A stretch of DNA of 64,000 nucleotides, taken from the NCBI GenBank assembly GCA_018389105.1, contig JACATO010000047.1:310001-374000 (forward strand), read 5' to 3'. Under the pieces are notes generated by a model. That model saw only the letters and a program-made list of their open reading frames with translations, ran no database searches and had not been told where the DNA came from. Position numbers and translations under genes: made by a program. Origin of the DNA: Nautilus pompilius (lineage: Eukaryota > Mollusca > Cephalopoda > Nautilida > Nautilidae). Positions 1 to 13,075 of the stretch are shown piece by piece (the first letter of the stretch is position 1; the number at the start of each line of letters is the position of its first letter).

Positions 1-1207
1 CTGAAATCCCGAAATATTTTGTCCACATTTTTAATGGAGGCTTCCCCCTAAGTATCTGCTGTAATGAGGTTTCTACTGGAAATCGTGATGCATGTTCTAT
101 ATTAAGGCATACTCTTATCACTCAGTAAATAAAAGGAATGATACTAGTGATTGACTAGATGGATGAATTTAAAAAAAAAAAAAGGGAAAAATTATGTATA
201 TGCATGCATACTTTTTCCCTGGTTCCTAAGAAACTGACTATTTTCAAAAAAATAATTTTTCAAATACCAGTGATTTTTTTTGTATGAAAAACGAAATCGG
301 TAAAGAAGCAGACAAAAGCTCAATTGCATGTAGTTGCTATCAGTGAGGTAGGTAGATAAAAAAAAAAAAACAATTAAAGATACTGAAAAGTAATGAACTG
401 CCATGTATTTGTGGTAGAGGAGGAAATGGTTTCTTATAAACATATACATACATACAACCATAGGGTACATAATTTAATATGCAGAAGGCACAAACAATAT
501 GTTGCCAAATAATCCTTGAACACATTCACTTCCACGTGGTTTTACTCCATCACGTGATGATGCTCATTTGGCATGAAATGTTTGACCAGATAGAATTTTT
601 CATAATCAGTTATTCTTATAGGTACTTATTCTGTTTTTGTGCATTATTATTCCCATGAAAGATGCCTTAGGTTAGTTAGGTTTAATTTTGAAAATAACAG
701 CAGTGTTTTTTTGTTGTTGTTGTTGTTTTTTTTTTTTTGAAAGAAGAAAACAAAAACAAACAACAGCATAACAATAGAACGTTTAAAATTTACTAAAGTT
801 CTATTGAGCACAGAATAATATTACTCTCAGATTAAATTAACCACCTTATGGTAAAATATTGCTTGAATAAAACAAATGCTGTGATAAAAAAAAAAAATTA
901 TTAACTTCATTTCAAATATTCTTGATTATTCATCAGATTGAGAAGGGTGTTGATGTTATGGCAGCACTGTGCCATGTTCTCCTTGTCGTGTTTTCTCTGG
1001 TTTAAATATTCATGTCTGCAGTTCCTACATCAGAACATTTTGGCAGTGTTCAGTCCTCAATTTATAAAAATGCCAGATACTGGTACTTCTCTCAATTTTT
1101 GCCAATGCTAATTTCTCCAGATGTTGATTAAATTAAAAACAAAACAAACAACATAAAAAAGTCACAGGACTATTATCATTATCTGAGGTGAGCCTTGTCT
1201 GATTTGG
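1..1207. other. Downstream flank / possible 3' UTR of the minus-strand gene
   Basis: AT-rich DNA with poly-A/T runs. If the exon at 1208-1365 is the last one, this stretch is its 3' UTR or flank. An ATTAAA-type signal occurs on the minus strand near 680, but nothing else marks a cleavage site. Open frames here are short and unconvincing. Confidence 0.4.
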
Positions 1208-1365
1208 TCAGTTTTTTTCTCTCATATTTCTCTCTAGAATGTGACTTGTAAGTGCAAACAGAAGACTAATCCCAAGTGAAGATGGATGAGTATGAATAGG
1301 GTTTGCTCCATTTTTTGAATAGGCTTGTTTTTCTTTGGATCTTTTCACTTCTTGTCCAAAAGTAC
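1208..1365 (-). CDS. Candidate C-terminal exon of the Ig-domain protein
   Basis: On the minus strand a pyrimidine-rich tract ending TTATTGTAG is followed by GTACTTTTGG. Taken in the phase 1 required by the Ig2 exon, the frame is open for 51 codons and stops at TGA (1208-1210). The tail is basic (EVKRSKEKQ), then neutral (SKNGANPIHTHPSS), then a hydrophobic stretch (LGISLLFALTSHI), then LERNMREKN. A short linker followed by a C-terminal hydrophobic segment is what zig-8/Dpr/IgLON-type proteins carry, often as a GPI-anchor signal. The charged last nine residues and the short hydrophobic run make the GPI reading uncertain. Support is the matching phase, the acceptor and the hydrophobic end; the link needs a 35-kb intron. 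An upstream ATG in the same frame lies in the intron and is not used. A chance open frame remains possible. Confidence 0.5.
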
Positions 1366-4300
1366 CTACAATAAAAGAAAAGGAAAAAAACAAAAAAAAA
1401 ACAAAGTTCATTGACTTGATATTTTAAAAGATGTCACAGTGTATATATTATTTTCATCTTCATATTATTGCTCAGGTTTTATAGACAGACATTTTTGGTA
1501 TACGACAACTCGTACATTAAAATATTCAGGAAATTCTAATTTTTAAAAGTTTGTAGATTACTTTTATGGGGATTTTAGCAGAACATTAGGTATAGTAAAA
1601 GCTGAACCACACATTCAACATAATTATTTGGCTTTTGCTTTGCATGAGTGCGATGAGCATGCAAATATTTTATAAGTACCCTTCTCTTTCTCCATCTTTT
1701 TGCCTTTTCAAAATATATTTTCTTTATGTAGGAATGCAAGTTATTTATGGTAAATCTCAGATTTGTTGCATTCTAGATTAGATAGAGGCATGCAGTTTAA
1801 TTAATGTAAAATGTTTAATTCATTTTCATATTTTCATGTGTGTGGAGTGAGTGAATATTTCATGTTGTTTCACATTGAATGAAACAACTTTCTTTACAAT
1901 GTCAAAATGCTTTTGAATAATGATAATAATTTTGTAGCTAAAACTTGTTTTCCATATGAGAAATAATTTGCTGATCTTTTTCTTGGTCACTTCATATTTC
2001 TAAGTGAGAGATGGGGGGATAACATTTGTAATTGAATTGGGCTTCTGATTGGAAATATTAACAACATATCAGTATCATTTATATATAATCACTGATTAAT
2101 TTAAAATTTCATGGTACAAAATAGGTTATTTGATGATTGGAAATTGTGTTTATAAAGCATTTATTTTACTTGCCCATTTTACAGATTATTAAAAAAGCAA
2201 ATTATTAAAAATAAACTGTAGATGTAAGTCTTGCATTCATTTCTCTTCAGAAAGAGAGTAGTTTTGTTAGACTACTGGGCTGCTAAGATTGATGGCCAAA
2301 GTTTGCTTTCAATGAAAATGGCATATTATGGGGTACTGATACCTCTCACCCATGATTTCTAATTTTTTTCCACCAGCTGCCTGTGTGGGGTTTTCTCCCA
2401 CATTTTAAATTGGGCTTCAGTAAGGATTTTGTTACTGAAGTCATAGGTATCAGGCTTCAGGAGGTACAGGATTGGCAGCTAGCTCCCTCATCAGGTAGAT
2501 ATTACTGTGATGATGAAAACTTCAGAAAGAAAACTAGATGTCACATATATCAGATAACAAGCTATGCTAACTTTTATGCCCACTGTAAATAAATTGTTGG
2601 TGGTGGTTGTACAGATTAGTATACAGAAAATTTTTAAATGGTCACAATTTTTGTATTAAATTAAGTTTAAGATGTTTTCCACATCTGCTAATGATTTTTT
2701 TTTTTTTTACCTTTAGTACTATATATAAATATGCTACTGTTAGTAAATTTTTAAACTAACTGAAAAAAATGAGATTGCTTTAGTTTATTTTTTAAAAAGA
2801 AATTAAATGTCTTTATTTAAAGTAAAATGTCTGAAGTCTTGAACTGGAAGGTGACCATTTGATTAGGCATTTCAAAAAATGGATTTGCCTAAGTTAAATT
2901 AATTTAAGCTAATTACTGATATTTTAATGAATTACTAAATATATATAATCATTGTATACATACTGAACTAACTTTATCAGTTTACAGAATATATTATGTC
3001 TTTATATTTTTTAACTAATATTTTTACTAGTTTGGTTTTATTTAATTGCTTAATTTGTTTTAGATTGCAGTAAGCTTTTTTTTTCTTTTTTTTACTGTTA
3101 CTATTTAAAGTTGTCATTAAGATAAGCTTAACTATTTAAAAACAATATTGGATTCCTGTTAAAGTTTAACGATCTGATTATTAAAATTGTTTTCCAAATG
3201 TAGCTAAAGAAACTAATGGTTATGTCATTCATTCATTTGCAATAACATGAAAATAAATGCTGACATTTTGTTGTTTATTTTTTGGTTACTGGAAGTAAAT
3301 TTTGGTTTAGAAATGACCATTTTTGAATATTTGTGATTAAAAAATATTTTTTAAAAATGTTTATATATAATTTTTAATATTTGCTCCACAAACCTACACT
3401 TATGCTTTTAAACAACATAGAATACACAAAAATTTATATTGATAGCTATGATCCTTAAGAATTTTGACAAGTAATTATTTAATGTTACACTCTGATAACA
3501 AATGATCCAGAATCAGCATTTAAAAGTTTTCAAGTCTAAAAATTGGATTGTAAGCCCTGTAAGTATTCCTAAGAATAATTAGCAAGGGAATCCGTCTTAC
3601 TGTCATATCACTGGTTCTGTTTGAGTTTGTATCAAGATCAAGAAAATCTGAATACTACTAATTATCTCACTTTATTTTTGCTCTATTGATTATAATTTCA
3701 TAATATCAAATTGTCTTTTCACAATGTTTACTGTTGAAAGATTTTGTGCATCCTGACAGAAGCTACAAAGACCAATTTTTGAATAAATGCAATGAGAGAG
3801 ATCCTGTAATCATCATTTGTGCACAAAATAAATTTAGTATGATTATCTAACTAATTACATAATTTACTAAAATTGATTACTATAAATGGTAAATCTAATC
3901 TCTGAATAAACAAATGACCTATTTATTACAAGAGTGGCAATACCTGGAAGATAACTCTTAATCAGCTCTGTGGAATGCATATTTTAGCATTGTTTACCTA
4001 CAACATGGCATTGCAATTCTGTGATAAGTCCTCTCTTAATGAGAACATCACATCTACTCTGTAAATTTAAATATATTTCATTTGTTCAGAATTTTTTTCC
4101 TTTTTAATACATCTATTTATGAATTTATGAAAGTAGTAAGAACAGATATTGGCGATGTTATTTATAAAAGATAGTTGGGTTAGTTTCTAAGTTACCTTAG
4201 TGGTAGTAATTAGTTGTGTTGTTACTAATAAGGTGATTTGCAAAATCTCAAACTAACCTACTAATTTTGTAAAAGTTGTACTGATGAGAACAATAAGAAA

Positions 4301-7264
4301 TATCAGAGTTACCTCCCTTCGAAATTTTTCTTTTCCATGTTGTAAGTGGCTTTCCATGTAAAACTGGTCAAAATGGCCACAGGGAGGGGGGGTGGAGAGA
4401 AACAAACAAAAAACACAAAGGATGAATAAATAACTTTTAAAGAAACTAATAATAATGTTCTGATTTTGAGAATAAATGTTGATATTTAATTACAAAATTT
4501 TGCTGAAGTTTAAAATAATAGGATTGCTGAATTCCAAAAACATCAACTCATACATTTGGACAGATGGCACTGAGAGGTTATGTGGTTATTAACAATTTAG
4601 TATGTTGTTTATATTGGTCCATAAAGTTTTAATATGTGCATTTATGTTACTCTTTATTTTAGAAATCCTTTAAAATTACATGAAATATTATTTACTAATA
4701 ATAACTTATAAATAGAAGAAATATGAAAAATACAAGAAATTTTTGTCTATTATTGAATCTGTTGTCTATTCCATTAAATAAAAGAATTATATGCATTATA
4801 CCACTGAGTAGTCCCATCATAAATGAAGATGGTGGTGTTGATGTTCAATCCCAAATATGACAGTTATCTTTCTGGTAGAATGTGGAGAGCAGTGGCAACA
4901 ATTAACTTATGTAAGTGAAGATTGGAATAAACATAATGTGGCATGCTATTTTGTGTTAATAACATTTTTTGGATTCTAAAGAAGTCAAATGGCCACTAGT
5001 TATGTTTTGCTTTTACAAAAATTTGTGCTAGGAAATTGTAATAATTCCATATGTAAAGCTTATAGCTAATTATCAGTGTAGAGTATATAGGTAATCAGTT
5101 TATTTGAAGGAAGTGCTATCACTTTGAAATGAAAGTTTGCACTTATATAAATTTTTTTGGAATAAGATATGTCAGGATTTAGGAAAAGCAGATGTTAAAG
5201 CATCTAGTGAAATGAAGAGCCATATGTCAATTTGCTACCCTAAGTTTTTACAGGAGCTTCCAAAATATCTAACATTGGATGAACATTTCCTTGTCATATA
5301 GTAGTCTGCCTGAATCATCTGTCAGATAAAAGTTACGATAAGGAAAATAGTCTTCAGGGATCTCTCATAAAACTAGCCAAACTTCAGAAAATAGTAACCA
5401 AAGTGATCTCCTGATTTTCACCATGACAGAAAAAAGAACTTGTTTGTGACTTGGAATGATGACAACCACTAGCAGCTCTGCCAGCAATCATGTTCATTCC
5501 TTACCAGAAGTGCTGCCAGTGGAGATTGTTGGAGAAATAATGAAGCAGATGACTAAATGGAAATGCCAAAGATGATGATCTATGATAAAAATTTGGGAAG
5601 TCTTGATCATTTTGAAGAAAATACATGTAGTGAAACTGCATGATTGATATCAGATTAAAGAAACGGTGTTGGCTACTATTTAACTATTGGTTAGTTATAA
5701 TTACTGTGAATCCATGGTTACTGTATTGGTTATGTTCCTAATTCAACATTCTTGGCCTTTTTTTGAAAAGATTGGTAATTTGTTGTTGTAAATAAGGGGT
5801 CTTGACAGTATCAGTCTATCTTCCAAGTGCAGCAATAAGAAGAGTTAAAGCCTTGAGTAAAGAAAATGCTGTTATACTTTATTTATGATCTCAGACATTG
5901 TCTTTTTACACACCTTTCCTCTAGAAAGAAAAAAAACTGTTACAAAATTAATAATGTGTTCTTATGTATTGATTGTCAACTGTGAGAAAGAAATATTAAA
6001 AAAAATTGATTATGTAGTGTTACTACTTGAAGCTGTTAAATATCAGACTATATAATAAAAAAATATGTAGAATAGTGGAGTTAATGTTTTAAAGGGTGAA
6101 CACTAAGGTTCTGACTTAAGAACAAAGGTTAGAATAATGGATAAATAGCATAGATAATCTGTTGCATGTAGCTGCATATTTCTTGGTAGATTGCAAGATG
6201 GAGACACAATTTAACTAAAAGTCTTAAATTCATCTAATTTCTGTAGTTTTATTGATTTTTGTGTTATATACTTAGCTGAATTCTGGCAAACACTGTTTCT
6301 GAAAAAGATGTTTGACTGATTTTGATGGCTTTGCTTTGCTAACCGCAGTAAAATTTATTAAGTATGAAATTAAAAGAAATGGGTAATTATGCATTTTTCT
6401 TCTTTATTGCTATACTTTGCATTAATTTAATAGTAAAAGTGTTTGCACACACAAGCAGCAGCCTCATTTTTTTAAAAAAAAAAATTATTATGGGGGAATT
6501 TTTATCAATCTTATTGTGATTTTTTTCTATGTTATTCCCCCCCATTAAAATAAAGATCTTTATGAAACCTGCTAATTTTTATGCATTAAATTAAGAAAGC
6601 GATTTCCATTCAAATGAGTAGGATTTATGGACATGCCTTTATGCTGTAGAAAAGCCTGGATTTCTTTTCTTTTTTTTCTTTGTGCATTATAATTCACCAA
6701 AGAGAAGATTTGACAAAACAAACATAAAAGTGAAAAGTTTACAGCATTTCTTTTAAAAAAAACAAACAAACTAAACAAAAATTTGTTGAATGTTTATGGC
6801 TTTGATTTAGAAAACAAAGCAAAAAATACTTCTAGCATTATTTGCATCTCAAAAAAATTAGGATATCGTGGAAGAGTTCAATGTTTTTTCAGTTATTTCA
6901 GAAAGTGAAAATTGTATATATTCTAGACTCATTACATGTAAACTAAAATGTTTCAAATTATTTTCTAAATGTAATTGATCAGGGTATTTGTATTACTAGC
7001 ATTGGATAGTAATTAGGCAACGAAAACAGTTTTTTGAGGGTCATGTTCACAATCCTCATGAGAGAGAGAGAGCATGCTTGTTTGCTGGGAATCATTGCTA
7101 TTCCTGCAGCACAAGGGATTTGATGTTTCCATTTGTCAGAGAAATTCAAACTAGAGGTTTTCATTTAAATACGGGAGGAAACCTTTGCAGATGACTGAGG
7201 AAAAACAGCAAGAAAAAACATGCCACGGAGGTTTGCTTAACTCCCAATGTAGTGAATTTTGCCT
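1366..7264. other. Large intron, no gene seen
   Basis: Part of the proposed 35-kb intron. AT-rich, with many homopolymer runs. The segment 5140-5640 is less AT-biased and may hold an old repeat, but no frame is recognisable. A 69-codon open frame at 2383-2592 shows no family features. Confidence 0.5.
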
Positions 7265-7320
7265 TTGACCATGATAGTGTGGTAGTCTAACCATTGGACT
7301 GCTGTACCACTTATCAAAAT
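7265..7320 (-). repeat. tRNA-like SINE head fragment
   Basis: The reverse complement reads GTGGTACAGCAGTCCAATGG then TTAGACTACCACAC. This matches the promoter-like head (CAGTGGTTAGAC) seen at 24322, 44835 and 50352. It is a short, truncated piece. Confidence 0.4.
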
Positions 7321-10304
7321 TCACTAATAAGGATTAGTGTTCAATGATTACCAACAGCAGTGCACTCATTTTTATTGCATACTGTGATATCACGTTTCAG
7401 TAGAATATAAACTACCGAAAGGATCCACCTAGATGCAATTTGAACTGTGAATAAATCATTATAATAGCAGAAGGCATCAGTTTGAACCATGTACAAGTAT
7501 AGTCAATGCAATAATTCTATAAATTAAATGCAAAACTCAAGCATCTAGCTAATCTCTAACCATTTGGCTTTTTCTCATGCGGGATTTCTAAAATGTTTTA
7601 ATGGGTGTTAATTAGATGAGAGTAATTTTATATTTACACAAGTGGTGCTGGTTATCTTAAACCATTACTGTCCTAAAACAAAACAAGTTTTCCCTTTCTA
7701 TTTCCAATGATCTCATACGCAGTAGACACTGAGGATGGGATAACACTAGCAAAGATGTTATTGGGTAGACTTTTGTGAGAAAGTAAATGGAGGGGAGAGG
7801 GGAAAAAAAAATGAAAATAAATTCTAGTTAAAATTACATTTTCGCTGAATAAGCTTGGCTGATGCAACTGGAAAAGCTCTAAGAAATAATTTAACAAGTA
7901 TAGGATGGGTGAAATGTTTGTAGTAAGCCTTACTTGCTCTCTAAATAGGTACAAATATATTTTATTGGAATTAAGCTTCATGTAGGTTTGAAAAAAATAA
8001 ATCAGTGCGTAGATGTTACTTAACCTTTAACATTCTTTTCAAAGCAAATACAGATAAACCAGTTTAATTATCTTCTATCAAATATAATTCAAGTGTCTAT
8101 TTTTTTAAAGTGTGCATGAAAACTGTTTTGATGGTGCTGTGACCGGCAATGAAACTTGATAAAGAATAAAAGATTGCAGCCTTCACTTTACTTTTTACTG
8201 AAAGCTGCTTCAGATTATAACATCTTACTTGCTGAGCAATCAATAAGAGGCTCATTTCTAGAGTTTAACTGAATGTATGTTAGGTTTGAAAAAAATATTT
8301 TACCACCTGGAAAACTGTTAACTTTTGAATAATTTTGAAATCAAAGATTTTGTCCTGATCTATTTTAGGTATTAAACTTTTTCTGCATTGGGACTTCTAA
8401 GGGATAAAGAATTAACTTTTATAAGTTTTGTTTTAAATGAGAAAGAAAAATCATAACCATTTATCTAAGGTTTTCTTTGAAAAAGGGCCCTGCTCTTGCT
8501 TGGCTACTGGACAGACAACCAGGGAAAGAGAATGGCATCGTTAATTCAGCAGAAACATCCTAGCAATTTGTTTGCATATAAAACAGTAGTATATTGATAT
8601 TTAGTGGTTTCTGTTGCACACGAATGCAAGTTTTTTTTCACTCTATTCTATTCGTGCAAGGGCAAACTGAAAAAATGTGAGAAATGTTAATTTTTGTTGC
8701 CTGTAAATGTTCTGTATATGATACTGGGTTCCTACCTATGTCATTAGCATGTGCTCTCACCAACCTGGATAACTTCATAGTTTTGACAGCTGATAAAAAA
8801 AACTGACAACACATCTATAAACTAACGCTTTTGCAGAAGTGTAAATTAGGATGGCTGAACATAGTGTATCACTGGTCTGGAATTGTTATGTTCTTTTATA
8901 ACTGAATTTTTCTTGGAAAGAAAACTAAGCAAAGCAGGATTTATTCATAAGATATCAGCTGAATAACAATGATAAATATAAAAGTTTTACCAAAAATATT
9001 GATTATGAAAATTTGTTGAACAAATCCCATGCTCTTTGTTTAGAATTTCATTTGCAGAATTAGTTCTTAATGAAACTACTAATACTACTAATATACTACT
9101 AATAATAATAATAATAATAATATGTTGGTTATGTAGTTTTTAATAAAATATTGTTGTCTCTGAAACTTTGTTTATTTTCTACATTACACTTTTCTGAATA
9201 TTTTCTTAAAATAAATTAGTTTAAATCTAATCTTTCTTGAGCATTTTGGTATCTGAAATGATCTTTTAGAATTGAAAAATGAATATATACCAGAAGTTAA
9301 TAAGCAGTTTGTGGGGATTCACAAACGTACATACTGTTGGAATTACAGGAGGACATTGATTTCCCTGAGTGTGCATAGTGCTATGGCAGATGCAAGAAAA
9401 AGGATAATCTGGTCAGGGAGGGACCCAATTGGGGTTGGTTAGATGGGAGTAATTGAAAAAGGAAAAATCTATTAGGTCATGGATGAGGTTAAAAGTGCAG
9501 GGTTAGGATAGCCTGAGTGAGTCATTCCTTTATTGTATTACCTAGTTGTGGGTTTCCAAATGTTCATTTTACTTTTAAACATAGCTAGGTAAGAAAATGT
9601 TTCAAAAGGTACTGGTTATTTTTTTTTTTTTGGTCTAGCAGCTTTTTAAAATATTACTTGAATACATCTTTCATCCAAAGGAAGATGAAGAGAGAAAACT
9701 ACTAATTATATCAAAATGTAGTCAACCTTTTACACTGCCACCTTTTCTTTAAAAAAATTAATTCTGCATTGTAAATCAAAATGACAGCAGTTTTAAATTT
9801 TAATTTTCTGTGTACCAAACAACCATTTATTTTTCTATGCAATTATTTTGACTCAGTGTAGTAAAGATCAGTTTGAAAGTATTTGTAGGCTATTTCATTT
9901 TTAAAATTTATGCAGAATTAAATTTATAAAATTGTTTATATTTTTATATTTTAAAATTATATGCAAAATTTCAAACTACATAACAAATCTGTGTATGCAT
10001 ACACAAAACATATCTTGAAAGAAAAATTGTTTGCCATTATTGTGTATTACTTTAATTATAAATTTTAAACATTAGCAAAATAACTATTTAAGTAGTTATT
10101 AGTTGAATTAGTATTTTTCTTGCCACTTTAAATAATTAAGTTTCCCTCAAACAAAATTTATCACAAAGAATTATTTACTCTTATACAGAACACTCATAAT
10201 CACAAATTCTCTCCTTGATTTGCTTGTGAATATCTTATCTAATTTCTCTGTGACATTTAACTTATTTGATTTTAAGTATATAAAAAAAATCTCATGACGA
10301 TAAA
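7321..10304. other. Intron sequence with a short TAA-type microsatellite
   Basis: AT-rich DNA without a supportable gene. An imperfect ACT/AAT trinucleotide array lies at about 9080-9122. The stretch 9300-9530 is less AT-rich and could be an old repeat that I do not recognise. Confidence 0.45.
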
Positions 10305-10376
10305 AGTACGAGATGTTCAAATAGAACTGCCATAATCATTATCTAGCCAGGTTTCATTTGAATATTCCTAGTAGTA
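10305..10376. mobile_element. 80-bp hairpin MITE, copy A (decayed left arm)
   Basis: The left arm reads GATGTTCAAATAGAACTGCC, damaged. The right arm, AGCCAGGTTTCATTTGAATA then TTCCTAGTAG, is well kept. It belongs to the same family as 14383, 32812, 39767 and 63309. The short length, near-total palindrome and lack of coding capacity fit a mariner/Tc1-type MITE such as human MADE1. Confidence 0.7.
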
Positions 10377-10999
10377 AATGTTTGCTTTTTTTTTTTTTTA
10401 GATGTTAATTATCTTTAGTTTAACATTTTGCTATTTTAGCATTTGTTCATAAGACAGAAGATTTACCATGTATTATCTATGGATATTTATTTTACTTCTA
10501 TCTAATTTCAAAATTTAAATGCTTTGATTTCTTAAAATAAATTGTGTTTTTTTTTTTGATGGAATTAGTTGTCATGGATATATCATTTTAATGGGGAGGT
10601 AATTGCGGCTGTTATTGTTCAAGCTATTTAATTTCAGGTTGCCTGTTACTAGAACATTACTTATCATATTCTTGATGTTACAAAAAAGAATAAAATTAAA
10701 TTAAATGAACATGTTTATTAGCTATTTTAATGAGAACATTTTGAACAGTGTGTTGGCTGTGGATAACATTAAGATGAATGTGTCCAATCAAAGATGGCTT
10801 ACCACTTGTCTGTGGTTTGACTAGTAGTACAATTTGGATTAAATTGCATATTTCATGTGCTTTAAATAAAAGAAAATGATTTGACTTTCTAATGGGAATA
10901 AGAAACAATTTTTTTTTTTAACTTATATTGAAAGTTTTTAGTTATCAAGCATTAGAACAATCTTAATGTTTCTATAATTTTGATAAAGCTGCTATTATG

Positions 11000-11235
11000 G
11001 GTGACCAACCAGATGGGGAATGTTGGGTGCAACTGTGGTAACTGTGGCCGTAATGAAAGTGCCCACTAGAACTCTTCGTTTTTCAGATTTAGGAAGAAAC
11101 CCACCCATTTGCCCCGCTGGTGAACAAGAGCATGAAGAAACTGTGCCAGGGAGATACACCAAACTGAGCCAAGTCTCAACTAGAATTTGAACTCAGGAGT
11201 TCAACCTTAGTATTCCAGTACCCTAACTGGAATAC
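11000..11235 (-). repeat. tRNA-derived SINE, minus orientation
   Basis: It shares with 12640-13075 and 42010-42246 the ordered blocks AGAACTCTTCGTTTTTCAGA, GGTGAA.AAGAGCATGAAGAAAC, GCCAGGGAGATACACCAAAC, TTTGAACTCAGGAGTTCAA and TATTCCAGTACCCTAACTGG. The last two are the reverse complements of the tRNA-like box B and box A head. Old and diverged. Confidence 0.6.
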
Positions 11236-12639
11236 TTCGCAGTAAAAGATAATTTTTTTTACATAGTGCTCCCAAGAATTTATTTTAAATTTCTAATATC
11301 TTAAAATAATTATACCTTATGCAATTAATATAGATAATAAGATAAATAGTACAATTAAATCTAATGGCAGAATATCTTTTTATTATTTCACACTTAATAA
11401 ATTTTAATATCTTACCTGCAAATTTAAATAGATAAATAGCATGTTATATTCTAATGATTAATAATTACTTACATAACATTGCTTTATATCTGCATAGTAA
11501 TAATAATTAAGCATGCAAAGTGTAAGATTGTGTATTGACTCATTTTGTTTGTGTGTGCATATTTTATGAGTATACTGATTTGGTTATTATTTATATGAAC
11601 TATTAATAGTTTTGTTTTAAAATTACATACAGAAAATCAGGTTATCTAATTTAACCCACTGTAATCAATAGTATAATTTACTTTAAATTACATAGTTACT
11701 ACAAGGAGGCAGGAAGCCATTATTCATGGTCTCTCCCATACAAAATTAGTTGTCTGTAAATTTGATTTTTAAATTGGTTCAATGTCTCACTAGCAACAAA
11801 TACCACTCTCAATCCATTTCATGATAAATTATAATTATCACTGCTAGTATTTGTGGCTGTAACTGGTCGAAACATTTTTTAAAACTAACTACACACTCAA
11901 AACTGTTTAATATCCTGAAATTTTCTAACAGATAATTTTTCTCAAGCATTGAATGTCCAAAATTGGGTAAATTAATTATTTGTAATTACCCTATATATTC
12001 TATATGCCTAAATACATTGTTCATATTCATAAATCTCTTTTGAAATGGTGTTGCTAAAACGTATCTTCTTTTTAATGAATGAATGAATGAAAGCATCTTG
12101 GACTTTTCTAGTGCAAAACCAACTTTTTTTTATCGCGAATATTTTTGGAAAACTGTAGCATCATGGGTAATTTCAGGATTTTGCTGATTGGAAATATACT
12201 GCTGTATTAAAGCTTTTTAGGATTCAGAGACAGCAAAAATTTTTGTTATTGTTTTGATAAAGGTGAAAACCTTGTCTAGTAATTATTTTATTAGCAATAA
12301 CTAAAAAAATACTCATCAGGAGTTACTAGTGAAGTTCTAATTTTGTGCTAACTGGTCAACTAGACGTGTGTGACGGTCTTAATAAAGACCATAAGCACAC
12401 ACAACCTCTGTTGCTTGCTTTTTCAGATTGTGATAAAAAACAAGTGGTGATGGTTTTTAATATTGTTCTTTATTGTTCAACATTAGCTATAGGATTAGAT
12501 AGATTAACCATATGTCATTGAGGGATAAATTACTAAATTCAGTAGGGGAGAGAAAGGAAAATAAAAATGTTCACTTATGAATGATAATTGCTTGATTAAT
12601 CAAGACTAGTGTGATCATCATAAAGCATTTCATGTAGGT

Positions 12640-13075
12640 GAAGTAGAAGTGGAATATGTGGAGTATTAGCCTTGGTATGGTTTGTGACTCTTCAGCATTG
12701 GTCACAGTGCAAGCCAGTCAAAAGTTATTCTTGGTACCTTTTGCAAATGTATTGGTGAAACCTGCTAGAACTCTTCATTTCTATAAGTGGGAAGAAACCG
12801 GTTTTTGGAGGAATCTCATGTGGCTGACTGGTGAAGAAGTGAGAGAAGAAACCATGCCAGGAAGGTATACCACCAAGCTCATCTGGTCATGACTCAAATT
12901 CAAAACTCTGGCTTTTTCCCTTAGCATTCCAGTAGATTTGGCTGACTGGTGAAGAAGAGAGAGACGAAACCATGCCAGGAAGGTATACCACCAAGCTCAT
13001 CTGGTCATGACTCAAATTCAAAACTCTGGCTTTTTCCCTTAGCATTCCAGTAGATTACTACTGGACAGCTTCCTA
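12640..13075 (-). repeat. tRNA-derived SINE with internal tandem duplication
   Basis: Same family as 11000 and 42010, in minus orientation, with AGAACTCTTCATTTCTATAA, CATGCCAGGAAGGTATACCA and TTAGCATTCCAGTAGATT blocks. The tRNA-like end is duplicated (see 12821-13056). The open frame starting at 12656 is fortuitous. Confidence 0.6.
12821..13056. repeat. Two-copy 118-bp tandem duplication
   Basis: 12821-12938 and 12939-13056 are the same length and nearly identical. The differences I see are in GAAGAAGTGAGAGAAGAAAC against GAAGAAGAGAGAGACGAAAC. Both end AGCATTCCAGTAGATT. The low divergence means the duplication is much younger than the SINE that contains it. Confidence 0.92.

Noticed and set aside
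192..525. Overlapping minus-strand open frames rich in Phe, Tyr and Leu
   Set aside because: They come from AT-rich DNA with poly-A runs, have no domain and no splice context.
7673..7981. 102-codon minus-strand open frame
   Set aside because: Long only because of AT composition chance; it runs through a poly-A tract, shows no family motif and has no coding-like neighbours.
12656..12892. 78-codon plus-strand open frame
   Set aside because: Part of the minus-oriented SINE, which recurs elsewhere in other frames.
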